Below are positions 17,572 through 28,218 of a stretch of 64,000 nucleotides of DNA, piece by piece. Each line of letters starts with the position of its first letter. Within the stretch, counting starts at the first letter, position 1. Both the position numbers and the translations under genes were made by a program. The notes under the pieces are model-generated. The model did no database searches, was not told the origin of the DNA, and saw nothing but the letters and a program-made list of their open reading frames with translations. Origin of the DNA: Pseudomonadota bacterium (GTDB lineage: Bacteria > Myxococcota_A > UBA796 > GCA-2862545); contig CANJMY010000005.1 in assembly GCA_947475315.1 (NCBI GenBank), positions 1-64,000 on the forward strand, in the 5' to 3' direction.

Positions 17572-19884
17572 ATGGCCACACCGTCTGGGCTCGACCTCTC
17601 CACCGGGGGGACGATCACCGCCGTCCTGGGCCCCACCAACACCGGCAAGACCCACGTCGCCATCCAGCGCATGCTCGCGCACCGGACCGGGATGATCGGT
17701 CTTCCGCTTCGGTTGTTGGCGCGTGAGGTCTACGACCGGGTGGTGCGGGAGAAGGGTGCGGATCAGGTCGCGCTGCTCACCGGCGAGGAGAAGCGGGTGC
17801 CGCGCGACGCCCGCTACTGGGTGTGCACTGTCGAGAGCATGCCCGTGGACAAGCCGGTCGGCTTTCTGGCGGTCGACGAGATCCAGCTCGCAGGGGATCC
17901 GGCGCGCGGACACGCCTTCACCGACCGCCTCCTGCGCGCGCGCGGCGTGGGCGAGACCTGGTTCCTAGGCTCTGAGACCATCGCGCCGCTGCTCGCGCAG
18001 CTGGTGCCCACCGCGCAGATCCGCACGCAGCCGCGGCTCTCGAACCTGTCCTACGCGGGGCCACGCAAGGTGACGGGCCTGCCGCCGCGCAGCGCCGTGG
18101 TCGCGTTCTCCGCGCGCCGAGTCTACGAGCTCGCCGAGCGGCTGCGCGCGCGCCACGGCGGCGTGGCGGTGGTGCTGGGCGCGCTGTCCCCGCGCACGCG
18201 CAACGCGCAGGTCGCCATGTTCGAGGCGGGCGAGGTGGAGCACCTGGTCGCCACCGACGCGATCGGCATGGGCCTGAACCTCGACGTGCACCACATCGCG
18301 CTGGCGGGCGCGGAGAAGTTCGACGGGCGCGGGACGCGACCGCTGCGCGCCGACGAGCTCGCGCAGATCGCGGGGCGCGCGGGGCGTCACCGACGCGACG
18401 GCACGTTTGGCGAGACGGCGGGCCTCGACCCGCTGGATCCTGGCTTGGTGGACGCGATCGAGCAGCACCAGTTCGAGCCGCTGGCCCGCCTGTACTGGCG
18501 CAGCGCCGATCTCTGCTTCGACACGGTAGGCGCGCTGCGCGACAGCCTGGTGGTGCCTGCGCCGCGCCGCTGCCTGATCGCGGTGCGCGACGCGGACGAC
18601 GCGCAGGTGCTGGACGCGGTCGCGCGCAGCCCGGCCGTGCTGTCGCGCGCCAAGCGACCGGACGCGATCCGCCTGCTGTGGGAGGTCTGTGGCATCCCCG
18701 ACTTCGCCGACGTGCTGCCCGAGCACCACGGCGCGCTGGTCGAGGCGATCTTTGTGCACCTGGTCGACAACGGCGGCGAGCTTCCCGAGGACTGGTTCGC
18801 CGCGCAGATCAAGCGCCTGGACCGCACTGAGGGTGACGTGGACGCGTTGACGTCGCGCTTGGCGGCGGTGCGCACCTGGACCTACGTCTCCAACCGCGCG
18901 GGCTGGCTCAAGGACGGGCGCGGGTGGCAGGCGCGCGTGCGGGACCTGGAGGAGCGGCTGTCGGACGCGCTGCACACCCAGCTCACGGCGCGGTTCGTCG
19001 ACCGTCGCCTTGGCGTGGTGGTGTCGCGCGACGGCGTGGTGATGCCGACGGTGCGACGCGCGGGCGACACGCTCGTCTCGTCGAACGGCGAGGTGGTGGG
19101 CGGCCTGCGGGGCTTTCACGTGGACGTCGACGCGCGGCCTGGCAGCCACCTGGATCGCGCGGTGCGCGCGGCGGTGACGCCTTGGCTCTTGGAGCAGGTG
19201 ACGGGCCTGGAGGCGGCGCCCGACACGGAGATCCTGCTCGGCCTGGACGGCACGCTGCGCTGGCAGGACGTGGCGCTCGCCACGCTGACGGCGGGCCCAG
19301 ACTGGCGACGCCCGACGCTGCGCATTCCACGCACCGACCTGCTGGAGGGCGCGGCGCGCGCGCGCCTGGTCGGGCGGTTGGAGCGCTGGCTCGCGGCCTG
19401 GCTTGGGTCCTGGGCGATCGTCTCGTCGCCGGATCTCACGGCGCCCGAACGCGCGCTGCGTCACGCGCTACACGAGCGCCTGGGCCTGACGCCGCGCGTC
19501 GCGTGGTCGAGCGCGCTGCGTGAGCTGGGGCCCGACGCGCTCGCGCGGCTGGAGCGCGACGGGGTCGTGGTGGGCGAGGTGACAGTGCAGCACGCGCCGT
19601 CCGTCGCGCGGGTGGTGGAGCGGGCTCTGCTGTGGCGCGTGCACCACGGCGCCGTCCCAGACGTCGCCGCGTCCACGCTCGCGGTGCGCGCCGACTGGGC
19701 GCAGGACGTCACTGTGGCGCTGGGCTTTGTGCCGGTGGGCCGCTGGCGGATCCGCGCGGACGCGCTGGAGTGGATGTTGGCGGGCGGGCCATCGGCGGCG
19801 GCGTCGTGGGGCATCTCGGAGGGCGCGTGGGCGGCCGTCGCGCAGCGATGGCGCGCGGCGCCGAACGGTCGCGCGCGACGGTAA
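17572..19884 (+). CDS. SUV3-like superfamily 2 RNA/DNA helicase
   Basis: A 770-residue SF2 helicase. Walker A GPTNTGKT is at 20-27 and the DEIQ box at 102-105. Motif V reads ATDAIGMGLN and motif VI QIAGRAGR. These match SUV3, which unwinds RNA in the mitochondrial degradosome and has bacterial relatives best known in alphaproteobacteria. The C-terminal 380 residues are not a recognisable Suv3 C-domain and contain no clear motif. ATG 17572 follows GGGGAGGGG directly; the upstream open frame lies over the opposite gene and is rejected. It is convergent with ppk. Confidence 0.9.
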   Translation: MATPSGLDLSTGGTITAVLGPTNTGKTHVAIQRMLAHRTGMIGLPLRLLAREVYDRVVREKGADQVALLTGEEKRVPRDARYWVCTVESMPVDKPVGFLAVDEIQLAGDPARGHAFTDRLLRARGVGETWFLGSETIAPLLAQLVPTAQIRTQPRLSNLSYAGPRKVTGLPPRSAVVAFSARRVYELAERLRARHGGVAVVLGALSPRTRNAQVAMFEAGEVEHLVATDAIGMGLNLDVHHIALAGAEKFDGRGTRPLRADELAQIAGRAGRHRRDGTFGETAGLDPLDPGLVDAIEQHQFEPLARLYWRSADLCFDTVGALRDSLVVPAPRRCLIAVRDADDAQVLDAVARSPAVLSRAKRPDAIRLLWEVCGIPDFADVLPEHHGALVEAIFVHLVDNGGELPEDWFAAQIKRLDRTEGDVDALTSRLAAVRTWTYVSNRAGWLKDGRGWQARVRDLEERLSDALHTQLTARFVDRRLGVVVSRDGVVMPTVRRAGDTLVSSNGEVVGGLRGFHVDVDARPGSHLDRAVRAAVTPWLLEQVTGLEAAPDTEILLGLDGTLRWQDVALATLTAGPDWRRPTLRIPRTDLLEGAARARLVGRLERWLAAWLGSWAIVSSPDLTAPERALRHALHERLGLTPRVAWSSALRELGPDALARLERDGVVVGEVTVQHAPSVARVVERALLWRVHHGAVPDVAASTLAVRADWAQDVTVALGFVPVGRWRIRADALEWMLAGGPSAAASWGISEGAWAAVAQRWRAAPNGRARR

Positions 19885-19953
19885 GCACCGCGGCGTCTCC
19901 GGCGCGCCGAACTGCACGAGTCGGATCGCCCGCGGGGCGTCGCGCGCGAGCCG

Positions 19954-22095
19954 CTACTCCAGGTCGGCCAGGAACTGCTCGTGCACGTCGGGCTGCGTCG
20001 CGCCGAGCTCGTCGCGGACCCGGGTCCACGACCCGTCGGCGCGCATCTCGCGCGACCGGCCCACGTCTTCCAGGTAGCGCACCAGGTAGGAGTCCCAGAG
20101 CCACTTGCGCCAGCGCTTGCTCTCGATCGGGACCATCACCTCGACGCGGCGGTGCAGGTTGCGGCCCATCAAGTCCGCGGACCCGATGTAGACCTTGGGG
20201 TCGCCGCCGTGGTGGAACCAAAGCACGCGCGCGTGCTCCAGGAAGCGCCCGATCACGCTGCGCACACGGATGTTCTCGGACAGGCCCGGCACGCCGGGCA
20301 CCAGGCTGCAGATACCGCGCACCAGCAGGTCGACCTTCACGCCGGCCTTGGAGGCGTCATAGAGCGCCGTGATGATCTTGGGCTCGGTCAGGCCATTGAC
20401 CTTGGCGACGATGCGGGCCGGCTTGCCCAGCTTGGCTTGGCGCGTCTCGTGGCGGATGAGCGCGGTCCAGTCGTCCATCATGAAGCGCGGCGCGACGAGC
20501 AGCTTGCGGAAGGTGGCGGGCCTGGCAAACCCGGTGATCTGGTTGAACAGATCGGCGACGTCGGCGCAGATCTCCTCGTCACAGGTGAACAGGCCCAGGT
20601 CCGTGTACACGCGCGCGGTGACCGGGTTGTAGTTGCCGGTGCCGATGTGCACGTAGCGGCGCAGGCCGCGCTCCTCGCGGCGCACGACCATGGCCAGCTT
20701 GGCGTGCGTCTTGAGGCCGGGGACGCCGTAGATCACGTGGACGCCGGCCTCTTCCAGGCGGCGCGCCCACACGATGTTGTTCTCCTCGTCAAAGCGCGCC
20801 TTGAGCTCGACGACCGCCGCGACCTGCTTGCCCAGGCTCACCGCCTCCAGCAGGGCCGCGATCACCGGCGAGTCGCCGCTGGTGCGGTACAGCGTCTGCT
20901 TGATCGCCAGCACGTTGGGATCACGCGCCGCGACGCGGACGAATTCCGCCACCGACGCGAACGCGTCAAACGGGTGGTGCACCATCACGTCGCCCTTGGA
21001 GATGCGACGGAACAGGGACTCGCCCTTGAAGCCGTTTGGCACGGCGGGGATGAAGGCGGCGAAGCGGTGCTGCGGCAGCTCCAGATCGGCCAGGCGGGAC
21101 AGGCCGCTCGGCGCGACCATGCCCGGGACCCTGTACGTGGCCTGCTCGTCGATCTCCAGGCCCTCGTGGAGCTCGCTCACGATCTCGTCGGGCGCGGACG
21201 CGTCGATCTCCAAGCGCACCACGTCGCCGAAGCGCCGCTTGCGCATCTCGGTCTCGATGTACTTGAGAAGGTCGTCGGCCTCGTCCTCGCGGATCTCCAC
21301 GTCGGCGTCACGCGTCACGCGGAAGGTGAACGGGCGCTCGACCTCCATGCCGGGGAACAGGCTCGACAGGTTGGCCTTCACCAGGCTCTCGATCGGCATG
21401 AAGCGAAGCGGCGCGCCGTCGCGGCGCGGGCCGTCATCGAGCGAGAGCAGACGCGGCAGGTGGTCGGGGATCTTGATGCGCGCCAGCCGACGCTCGCCGT
21501 CCGGCGCGTCGACCATCACCGCCATGTTCAGCGAAAGGTTGCTGATGAACGGGAAGGGGAAGGCCTTGCTGATCGCCAGCGGCGTCAGCGTGGGGTGCAC
21601 CTGCTGGTCGTAGTAGCGCTCCCAGCGGGTCTGCTCGCGGCGCGAGAGGTCTTCGTAGCGGACCAGCATGATCCCCGACGCGATCAGCGCGCCGGTGAGA
21701 TCGTGGAGCACCGCGTCCGCGTGCTCCAGCGTCGCGCGCACCTGGTTGGAGAGCGTGTCCAGGCGCTGACGAGGCGTCTGGCCCTGGTGTGAGGGCACCT
21801 CAACGCCGGCCTCCAGCTGATGCCGGATGCCGCTCACCCGGATCATGAAGAACTCGTCGAGGTTCCGATGGAAGATGCTGATGAAGCGCACGCGCTCGAG
21901 CAGCGGGTTGGTCGGGTCCGCCGCCTCGTCCAGGACGCGCTCGTTGAAGCGCAGCCAGCTGGACTCGCGATCGATCATGGGCGGGTCGCCGAACGGCACC
22001 GCAGCGCTGGGCGGGAGGTCCTCTAGGGGCTCGGACAAGATAGCTCCGTCATCGACACCGACGCCGGGCAATGTAACCGGGGGCGCGCTCGCCAT
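19954..22095 (-). CDS. ppk: polyphosphate kinase 1
   Basis: A 713-residue Ppk1 that reversibly transfers the gamma-phosphate of ATP to polyphosphate at the inner membrane. The N-domain reads MIDRESSWLRFNERVLDEA. The catalytic C-domains carry GLKTHAKLAMVVRRE with His464 as the expected phospho-acceptor, HIGTGNYNPVTARVYTD, and NLHRRVEVMVP. Residue count is close to the E. coli enzyme plus a short N-terminal extension. Start ATG 22095 is chosen; a later in-frame ATG at 21978 sits right before the conserved MIDRESSW and is also possible. It is divergent from surE with about 28 bases between starts, so the promoters must overlap coding sequence. Confidence 0.96.
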   Translation of the reverse strand: MASAPPVTLPGVGVDDGAILSEPLEDLPPSAAVPFGDPPMIDRESSWLRFNERVLDEAADPTNPLLERVRFISIFHRNLDEFFMIRVSGIRHQLEAGVEVPSHQGQTPRQRLDTLSNQVRATLEHADAVLHDLTGALIASGIMLVRYEDLSRREQTRWERYYDQQVHPTLTPLAISKAFPFPFISNLSLNMAVMVDAPDGERRLARIKIPDHLPRLLSLDDGPRRDGAPLRFMPIESLVKANLSSLFPGMEVERPFTFRVTRDADVEIREDEADDLLKYIETEMRKRRFGDVVRLEIDASAPDEIVSELHEGLEIDEQATYRVPGMVAPSGLSRLADLELPQHRFAAFIPAVPNGFKGESLFRRISKGDVMVHHPFDAFASVAEFVRVAARDPNVLAIKQTLYRTSGDSPVIAALLEAVSLGKQVAAVVELKARFDEENNIVWARRLEEAGVHVIYGVPGLKTHAKLAMVVRREERGLRRYVHIGTGNYNPVTARVYTDLGLFTCDEEICADVADLFNQITGFARPATFRKLLVAPRFMMDDWTALIRHETRQAKLGKPARIVAKVNGLTEPKIITALYDASKAGVKVDLLVRGICSLVPGVPGLSENIRVRSVIGRFLEHARVLWFHHGGDPKVYIGSADLMGRNLHRRVEVMVPIESKRWRKWLWDSYLVRYLEDVGRSREMRADGSWTRVRDELGATQPDVHEQFLADLE

Positions 22096-22123
22096 TGTGT
22101 TACAAAGCGGGCACGGAGTGCTC

Positions 22124-22885
22124 TTGCGCATCCTCGTGTCGAACGATGACGGGTTCGATTCACCCGGTCTGCACGCGCTCGCCCAGGCGGCCGAGGCTTT
22201 TGGGACCGTGTGGATCGTGGCGCCGGAGCGCGAGCAGTCCGCGCAGAGCCACAGCCTGACGCTCCAGTCGCCCCTGCGCGCCCGCAAGCGCGGCGAGCGT
22301 CGCTTTCAGGTGAACGGCACCCCGGCGGACTGCATCTACCTGGGCATCCACGGCCTGATGGACGGGCCACCGGACCTTGTCCTGTCGGGCATCAACCGGG
22401 GGAGCAACCTGGGCAATGACGTGCACTACTCGGGCACGGTCGCGGCCGCGCGCGAGGCGTCTTTCACCGGGTTGCCGGCGGTGGCGTTCAGCCTGCACCT
22501 CGACCCGAGCGCGGACACCGTCTGCCACTGGGAGACGGCGACCGACGTGGCCCGGCGCGTGATCCCGGTCGTGCTCGACCGCGGCCTGCCGCAGCGCACC
22601 CTGCTCAACGTGAACGTGCCGAACGTGCCCCTCGACGGGCTGCGCGGCGTGCGCGTCACCACGCTCGGGCACCGGCACTACGAGAACCGCGTCACCCGCC
22701 GAGAAGACCCGTGGGGCCGCGACTATTACTGGATCGGCGGCGCGCACCGCGCGTTCGACGCCATCCCCGACTCAGACGGCCCGCTGTGCGAGGCCGGCTG
22801 GGCGACCGTGACCCCGCTGCACTCGGATCCCACGCTCACCTCCTTCCTGGCGCCGCTGCGCGCCCGGCTCTCCCCCGACTCGTAG
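22124..22885 (+). CDS. surE: 5'/3'-nucleotidase SurE
   Basis: A 253-residue SurE, a divalent-metal nucleoside monophosphate phosphatase with exopolyphosphatase activity in some bacteria. Motifs are ILVSNDDGFDSPG with metal ligands Asp8 and Asp9, VNGTPADCIY, SGINRGSNLGNDVHYSGTV and AREASFTGLPAVAFS. The start is TTG 22124, five bases after GGAG (22115-22118); GTG 22118 in the same frame is a weaker alternative. Being next to ppk, it could share phosphate or polyphosphate control, but no operator is visible. Confidence 0.95.
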   Translation: MRILVSNDDGFDSPGLHALAQAAEAFGTVWIVAPEREQSAQSHSLTLQSPLRARKRGERRFQVNGTPADCIYLGIHGLMDGPPDLVLSGINRGSNLGNDVHYSGTVAAAREASFTGLPAVAFSLHLDPSADTVCHWETATDVARRVIPVVLDRGLPQRTLLNVNVPNVPLDGLRGVRVTTLGHRHYENRVTRREDPWGRDYYWIGGAHRAFDAIPDSDGPLCEAGWATVTPLHSDPTLTSFLAPLRARLSPDS

Positions 22886-22893
22886 AGGTCAAC

Positions 22894-23421
22894 ATGACGC
22901 AGGCCTTGATCAACGCGCTGACCACCACCATCCGTGATGTCCAGGACTTCCCCAAGCCCGGCATCCTGTTCAAGGACATCACGCCGGTGCTCGCCAACCC
23001 GCGCCTGTTCCAGGACGTGATCACCTGGGTCGCGGGCGAGTTCGCCGGCCAGCAGGTCGACTACGTCGTGGGCATGGAGTCTCGCGGCTTCATCTTCGGC
23101 GCGCCCGTCGCGCTGCAGCTGCAGGCGGGCTTTGTCCCTGCGCGCAAGCCGGGCAAGCTGCCGGGCCTCACCGAGCGCGTCTCCTACGATCTGGAGTACG
23201 GCTCGGCGTCGCTCGAGATCCACGTCGACGGCATCAAGAAGGGCAGCAAGGTCCTGATCGTCGACGACCTGCTCGCCACCGGCGGTACGGCGGCGGCGAC
23301 CGTGAAGCTGGTCCGCAAGCTGGGCGGCGAGGTGGTCGCCTGCTGCTTCCTGGTGGAGCTCGACTTCCTCGAGGGCCGCAAGCTCCTCGACGTGCCGGTG
23401 CTGAGCCTACTGCACTACTAG
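22894..23421 (+). CDS. apt: adenine phosphoribosyltransferase
   Basis: A 175-residue purine salvage enzyme that makes AMP from adenine and PRPP. It begins with the typical IRDVQDFPKPGILFKDITP. It also has YVVGMESRGFIFGAPVA and the PRPP-binding VLIVDDLLATGGTAAA. The length is standard. ATG 22894 follows AGAGGT. It lies 8 bases after surE and the two probably share a transcript. The stop codon is one base before a long hexanucleotide repeat. Confidence 0.96.
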   Translation: MTQALINALTTTIRDVQDFPKPGILFKDITPVLANPRLFQDVITWVAGEFAGQQVDYVVGMESRGFIFGAPVALQLQAGFVPARKPGKLPGLTERVSYDLEYGSASLEIHVDGIKKGSKVLIVDDLLATGGTAAATVKLVRKLGGEVVACCFLVELDFLEGRKLLDVPVLSLLHY

Positions 23422-23422
23422 G

Positions 23423-23510
23423 CTGCACCTGCACCTGCACCTGCACCTGCACCTGCACCTGCACCTGCACCTGCACCTGCACCTGCACCTGCACCTGCAC
23501 CTGCACCTGC
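23423..23510. repeat. (CTGCAC)14 hexanucleotide tandem repeat
   Basis: Fourteen perfect CTGCAC units (23423-23506) plus a partial CTGC begin one base after the apt stop. They lie between two convergent genes, so both transcripts may read into them. A 7-bp GC hairpin with a CGAA loop follows (CGCCGCG 23518-23524, CGCGGCG 23529-23535) and may end apt transcription. Copy-number change would not shift any reading frame because the unit is 6 bases. A dipeptide-repeat frame on the minus strand is not a gene. Confidence 0.97.
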
Positions 23511-23587
23511 GGCGGCGCGCCGCGCGAACGCGGCGGCGCCGGTCCGTTTCGGTCGATCGCGTGGCCGCCTCGCGGGTGCGTCGCGCC

Positions 23588-24463
23588 CTAGGGGTAGATC
23601 GCGTTGAGGACCGCCGCCAGTCGAACGCCGGCCTGCTGGAGGCGCGCGTCGACGATCGGCCGGGTGAGCAGGTCGTAGCGGCGGGGGAGCGTGGCGTCCG
23701 CGTCAAACCCGAACAGGTCGGCGCGCCGCGCCAGCGTGTAGGACTCTTCTGCCCAGGTGAGGGCGGCGGCGGTGACGGAGTGCTGCACGTCTCCCCCTGT
23801 CAGGTCGGGCCGCGACATGGCGGCGGTGGACGCGTGCACGCCCAGGTCCACCTCCAGCTTCGCCGCCAGATCGGTCCAGGTGGGCGCGGGCGCGCGCAGG
23901 TCGGCGACCTCGGTCGAGATCAGGCGCACGTCCCACACCAGGTGGATGGGCTCCGGCGCGGCGTGGTCGTAGCTCACCGCGGTCAGCGTGCCGCCACGCC
24001 CGTCCACGTGAAAGACGTGGAGCGGCATGTGCAGATCGCCGACGAAGTGCGCGAGGAAGCGGAGCGCCTCGACGTGGTCGTCGCGGGTGAGCGCGGGGTC
24101 GTTCAGGCGCGCCGCGTAGTACCCGATGGCGCCGACGACGCAGGCGGGGCCGTGAACCCCGTCGTCCGCGCAGTTCACGCCCGTGGCGGTGACATGTTCG
24201 CTGCCGGGCGCGGTGCTGATGTAGTGGCGCGGGTTGGCCCACGCGTAGGCTGGGGCCGTGCGCGCGTACACGTCAGGCCAGGTGGCCGCCTCCGCGAGCG
24301 TGCCGAAGTCGCCGGGAGCGAGCAGCGCGGTGACCGCCTCGCGCGCGGTCGGCGTGAGCGCGTCCCAGGCGATCTGACCCACGATGCGGTGGCCGTCGTC
24401 GCCCCACGCGTGGGCCGCGGGCGAGGCCAGAAGGCATGCGAGCAGCGTGAGGGCGAGGCGCAT
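23588..24463 (-). CDS. S1/P1 nuclease-like zinc enzyme, secreted
   Basis: A 291-residue protein. A signal peptide ends at AAHA and the predicted mature protein begins with Trp20, as required in S1/P1 nucleases where the N-terminal Trp is a zinc ligand. Further motifs are WGDDGHRIVGQIA, EAATWPD, NPRHYIS, FVGDLHMPLHVFHVDGRGG and HLVWD. The family hydrolyses single-stranded DNA and RNA and 3'-nucleotides. A nutritional or predatory role is an inference from its secretion. The expected His and Asp zinc ligands are present by eye. Confidence 0.92.
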   Translation of the reverse strand: MRLALTLLACLLASPAAHAWGDDGHRIVGQIAWDALTPTAREAVTALLAPGDFGTLAEAATWPDVYARTAPAYAWANPRHYISTAPGSEHVTATGVNCADDGVHGPACVVGAIGYYAARLNDPALTRDDHVEALRFLAHFVGDLHMPLHVFHVDGRGGTLTAVSYDHAAPEPIHLVWDVRLISTEVADLRAPAPTWTDLAAKLEVDLGVHASTAAMSRPDLTGGDVQHSVTAAALTWAEESYTLARRADLFGFDADATLPRRYDLLTRPIVDARLQQAGVRLAAVLNAIYP

Positions 24464-24583
24464 TCAGGGCTCCAGGTCGCGTGTCCTGCGTAGCGCGCGG
24501 GGTCCGGCGTGGCGCGGCGATCCGGTCGGGCCGCTCTCGGGGACGGGCTCTGGGCGGTGAGCGCGGCTCAATCCGCGCGGCGA

Positions 24584-25330
24584 TCAGCGCTCAACCACGA
24601 CCTCGGCTTCGAAGCCCGACGCGCCGAAGGTGCGCTCGCGCATGCGCAGGTGGCCCGCGGAGAGCGTGAGCACCGTGCTCGCGCGGGTGCCGTAGCTGCC
24701 TCCCTCGATGAACACCGGCGAGAGCATCCGCTCCAACTCCATGCCCACGCCCGTGTCCGGCAGCGCGTCGTCGGACGCGGGGGTGCGATCGGACAGCAGG
24801 GCGAACAGCGCCTCCTCGTCGACGTGCTCGGCGTGTAGCGCTCGGGTGAGCGTGTCTTCGCCGCGTCGCATCTTGGGCCAGCGGTCGTCGATCGGCCCGT
24901 TCGACACGGCGTGAACACCCGGCGCAAGCTCACGGACCGCGGGCTCTCGGTTGGACAGATGCAGCAAACGCTCGCCGTCGCCGAGCAGAAGGTGGAAGCC
25001 GCCGTAGGCGCCGCGCTCGGCCCACACCCGCGCGACGATCGCGTCGAGCGGATCGTCGGAGAGGATCGCGTCGCGGACGAGCACGCCGCGCGAGCGCGCG
25101 CCTTGGGTGAGCGGCGGGCGGCGGAAGTTGGTAACCGCCGCGAAGCGGCCGTCGGGCCGGACCGCGAGCCAGGAGCCGTGCTCGACGAGGTCACGCCCCC
25201 CGATCACGTCGGCGTGCTCCGGCCACGGAGCGATCGGCGCAGAGGGGCGCGCACGGAACTCGTCGCGGTTCGCGGCGACGACGAGGCGGCGCGCGGGGCC
25301 GGGCTGCCAGGCGAGGAAGATCACGCACAT
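24584..25330 (-). CDS. TANGO2/NRDE family protein
   Basis: A 248-residue protein beginning MCVIFLAWQP, so Cys2 is available as an N-terminal nucleophile. The signature VVAANRDEFRARPS is followed by GGRDLVEHGSWLAV and RFAAVTNFRRP, all typical of the TANGO2 (NRDE) family. The function is not firmly known; work on eukaryotic members points to haem or lipid handling and Ntn-hydrolase-like folding. A longer start at 25381 is rejected because it would bury Cys2. It lies 120 bases before the nuclease gene, same strand. Confidence 0.88.
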   Translation of the reverse strand: MCVIFLAWQPGPARRLVVAANRDEFRARPSAPIAPWPEHADVIGGRDLVEHGSWLAVRPDGRFAAVTNFRRPPLTQGARSRGVLVRDAILSDDPLDAIVARVWAERGAYGGFHLLLGDGERLLHLSNREPAVRELAPGVHAVSNGPIDDRWPKMRRGEDTLTRALHAEHVDEEALFALLSDRTPASDDALPDTGVGMELERMLSPVFIEGGSYGTRASTVLTLSAGHLRMRERTFGASGFEAEVVVER

Positions 25331-25467
25331 TCGATCGCGTATCGCGCGGGTGGATGCGGGGGCAGCGGGTGTCATTCGCATCGACAGGTAAACAGACCCT
25401 CCAACATGGGGCGCACCCGAACGAACTCATGTTCACGGCGCCTCCCGCGCCACACACCGAGGCCACC

Positions 25468-25740
25468 ATGAAGCTCTCCAACTTGGCCGTCCTGATCGGC
25501 CTGACCCTCTCCGCACAGGCCGTGGCCGGCGACGAACCCACCCCGGCGCCCGCCGCTGAGCCCGCCCCCGCGGCGGAGTCCGCGCCTGCGCCCGCGCCGC
25601 TCGAGGTCATCGCCCCGCGCGTCAGCGCGCCCGCGACCGAAGACGACGCCTGGGGCAGCAACCCCTGGAACCTGTCGGCCGACATGCTGGAGCGCGTGCA
25701 GAACCGCGCGCCGGCGTCCGACAAGCTCCCGCGTCAGTAG
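25468..25740 (+). CDS. small secreted Ala/Pro-rich protein
   Basis: A 90-residue protein with a signal peptide (MKLSNLAVLIGLTLSAQAVAG) and a Pro/Ala/Glu-rich body that ends DDAWGSNPWNLSADMLERV. No family is recognised. A weak GAGG precedes ATG 25468. It is convergent with coaE, with 72 bases between them, and divergent from the TANGO2-like gene. Confidence 0.6.
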   Translation: MKLSNLAVLIGLTLSAQAVAGDEPTPAPAAEPAPAAESAPAPAPLEVIAPRVSAPATEDDAWGSNPWNLSADMLERVQNRAPASDKLPRQ

Positions 25741-25790
25741 GCGCCGCGAACGGTCGCGACCCGAGCGCCGCGTGGTCGTCCTTCGGGCGG

Positions 25791-25809
25791 GCACGCGTCG
25801 CTCGCGTGC
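25791..25809. terminator. possible bidirectional terminator hairpin
   Basis: GCACGCG (25791-25797) pairs with CGCGTGC (25803-25809) around TCGCT, between two convergent genes. No U-run is present on either strand. Confidence 0.35.
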
Positions 25810-25812
25810 GCA

Positions 25813-26408
25813 TTAGGCCCCGACCAGCTTGCGCCACAGGTCGTCCGCGGCGGCCGTGAGATCGGCGAGCGAGCCCTCGTTGCGCACCACGTAGGTGGCG
25901 ACACGCTCCTTGTCCCCCATGGGGAGCTGCGCGCTGAGCACCGCGCGGGCGGCGTCGTCGCTCACGCCGTCGCGCGCCATCACGCGCGCGATCTGCACGT
26001 CGGGCGACGCGCTGACCACGACCAGGGCGTCCTGCATCCGCCACGAGCCGGTCTCGACCATGAGCGCGGCCTCGATGCCGACGAGCGGCGCCTGTGCGGA
26101 GGCCTGCCGAGCTACCCACGCGCCGATCGACTCGAAGATGCGTGGGTGGGTGATCGACTCCAGGCGACGTCGCGCGGAGGTGTCGGACATCACGATCGTG
26201 CGCATGCGCGCGCGGTCGAGGTTGCCGTCCTCGTCGAGGATCTCGGAACCGAATGCGTCCACGACGGCGGCTAGGCCGTCGGTGCCCTTGGCCACGACCT
26301 CGCGCGCCACCTTATCCGCGTCGAGGATCGGCACGCCGTGCCGCTCGCGCAGCAGCTGCGCGACCGTCGACTTGCCCGTACCGATTCCACCTGTCAGGCC
26401 GAACGTCT

Positions 26409-26412
<4 letters not shown>
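25813..26412 (-). CDS. coaE: dephospho-CoA kinase
   Basis: A 199-residue enzyme for the last step of coenzyme A synthesis: ATP phosphorylation of the ribose 3'-OH of dephospho-CoA. The P-loop GGIGTGKST is at residues 8-16, and ILDADKVAREVV and RLESITHPRIFE follow the family pattern. The start overlaps the stop of the sigma-54 activator gene by 4 bases (26409-26412), implying translational coupling. That pairing is unusual. Confidence 0.95.
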
Positions 26413-28175
<1,763 letters not shown>

Positions 28176-28218
28176 GAACGCCCCCCGGGCGGTGCATAAC
28201 GCGAGCGCGAGGAGGCCG

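Noticed and set aside
23234-23506. A minus-strand frame starting with Gln-Val dipeptide repeats
   Set aside because: It is only the reading of the CTGCAC repeat and of apt in the opposite direction; it has no ribosome site.
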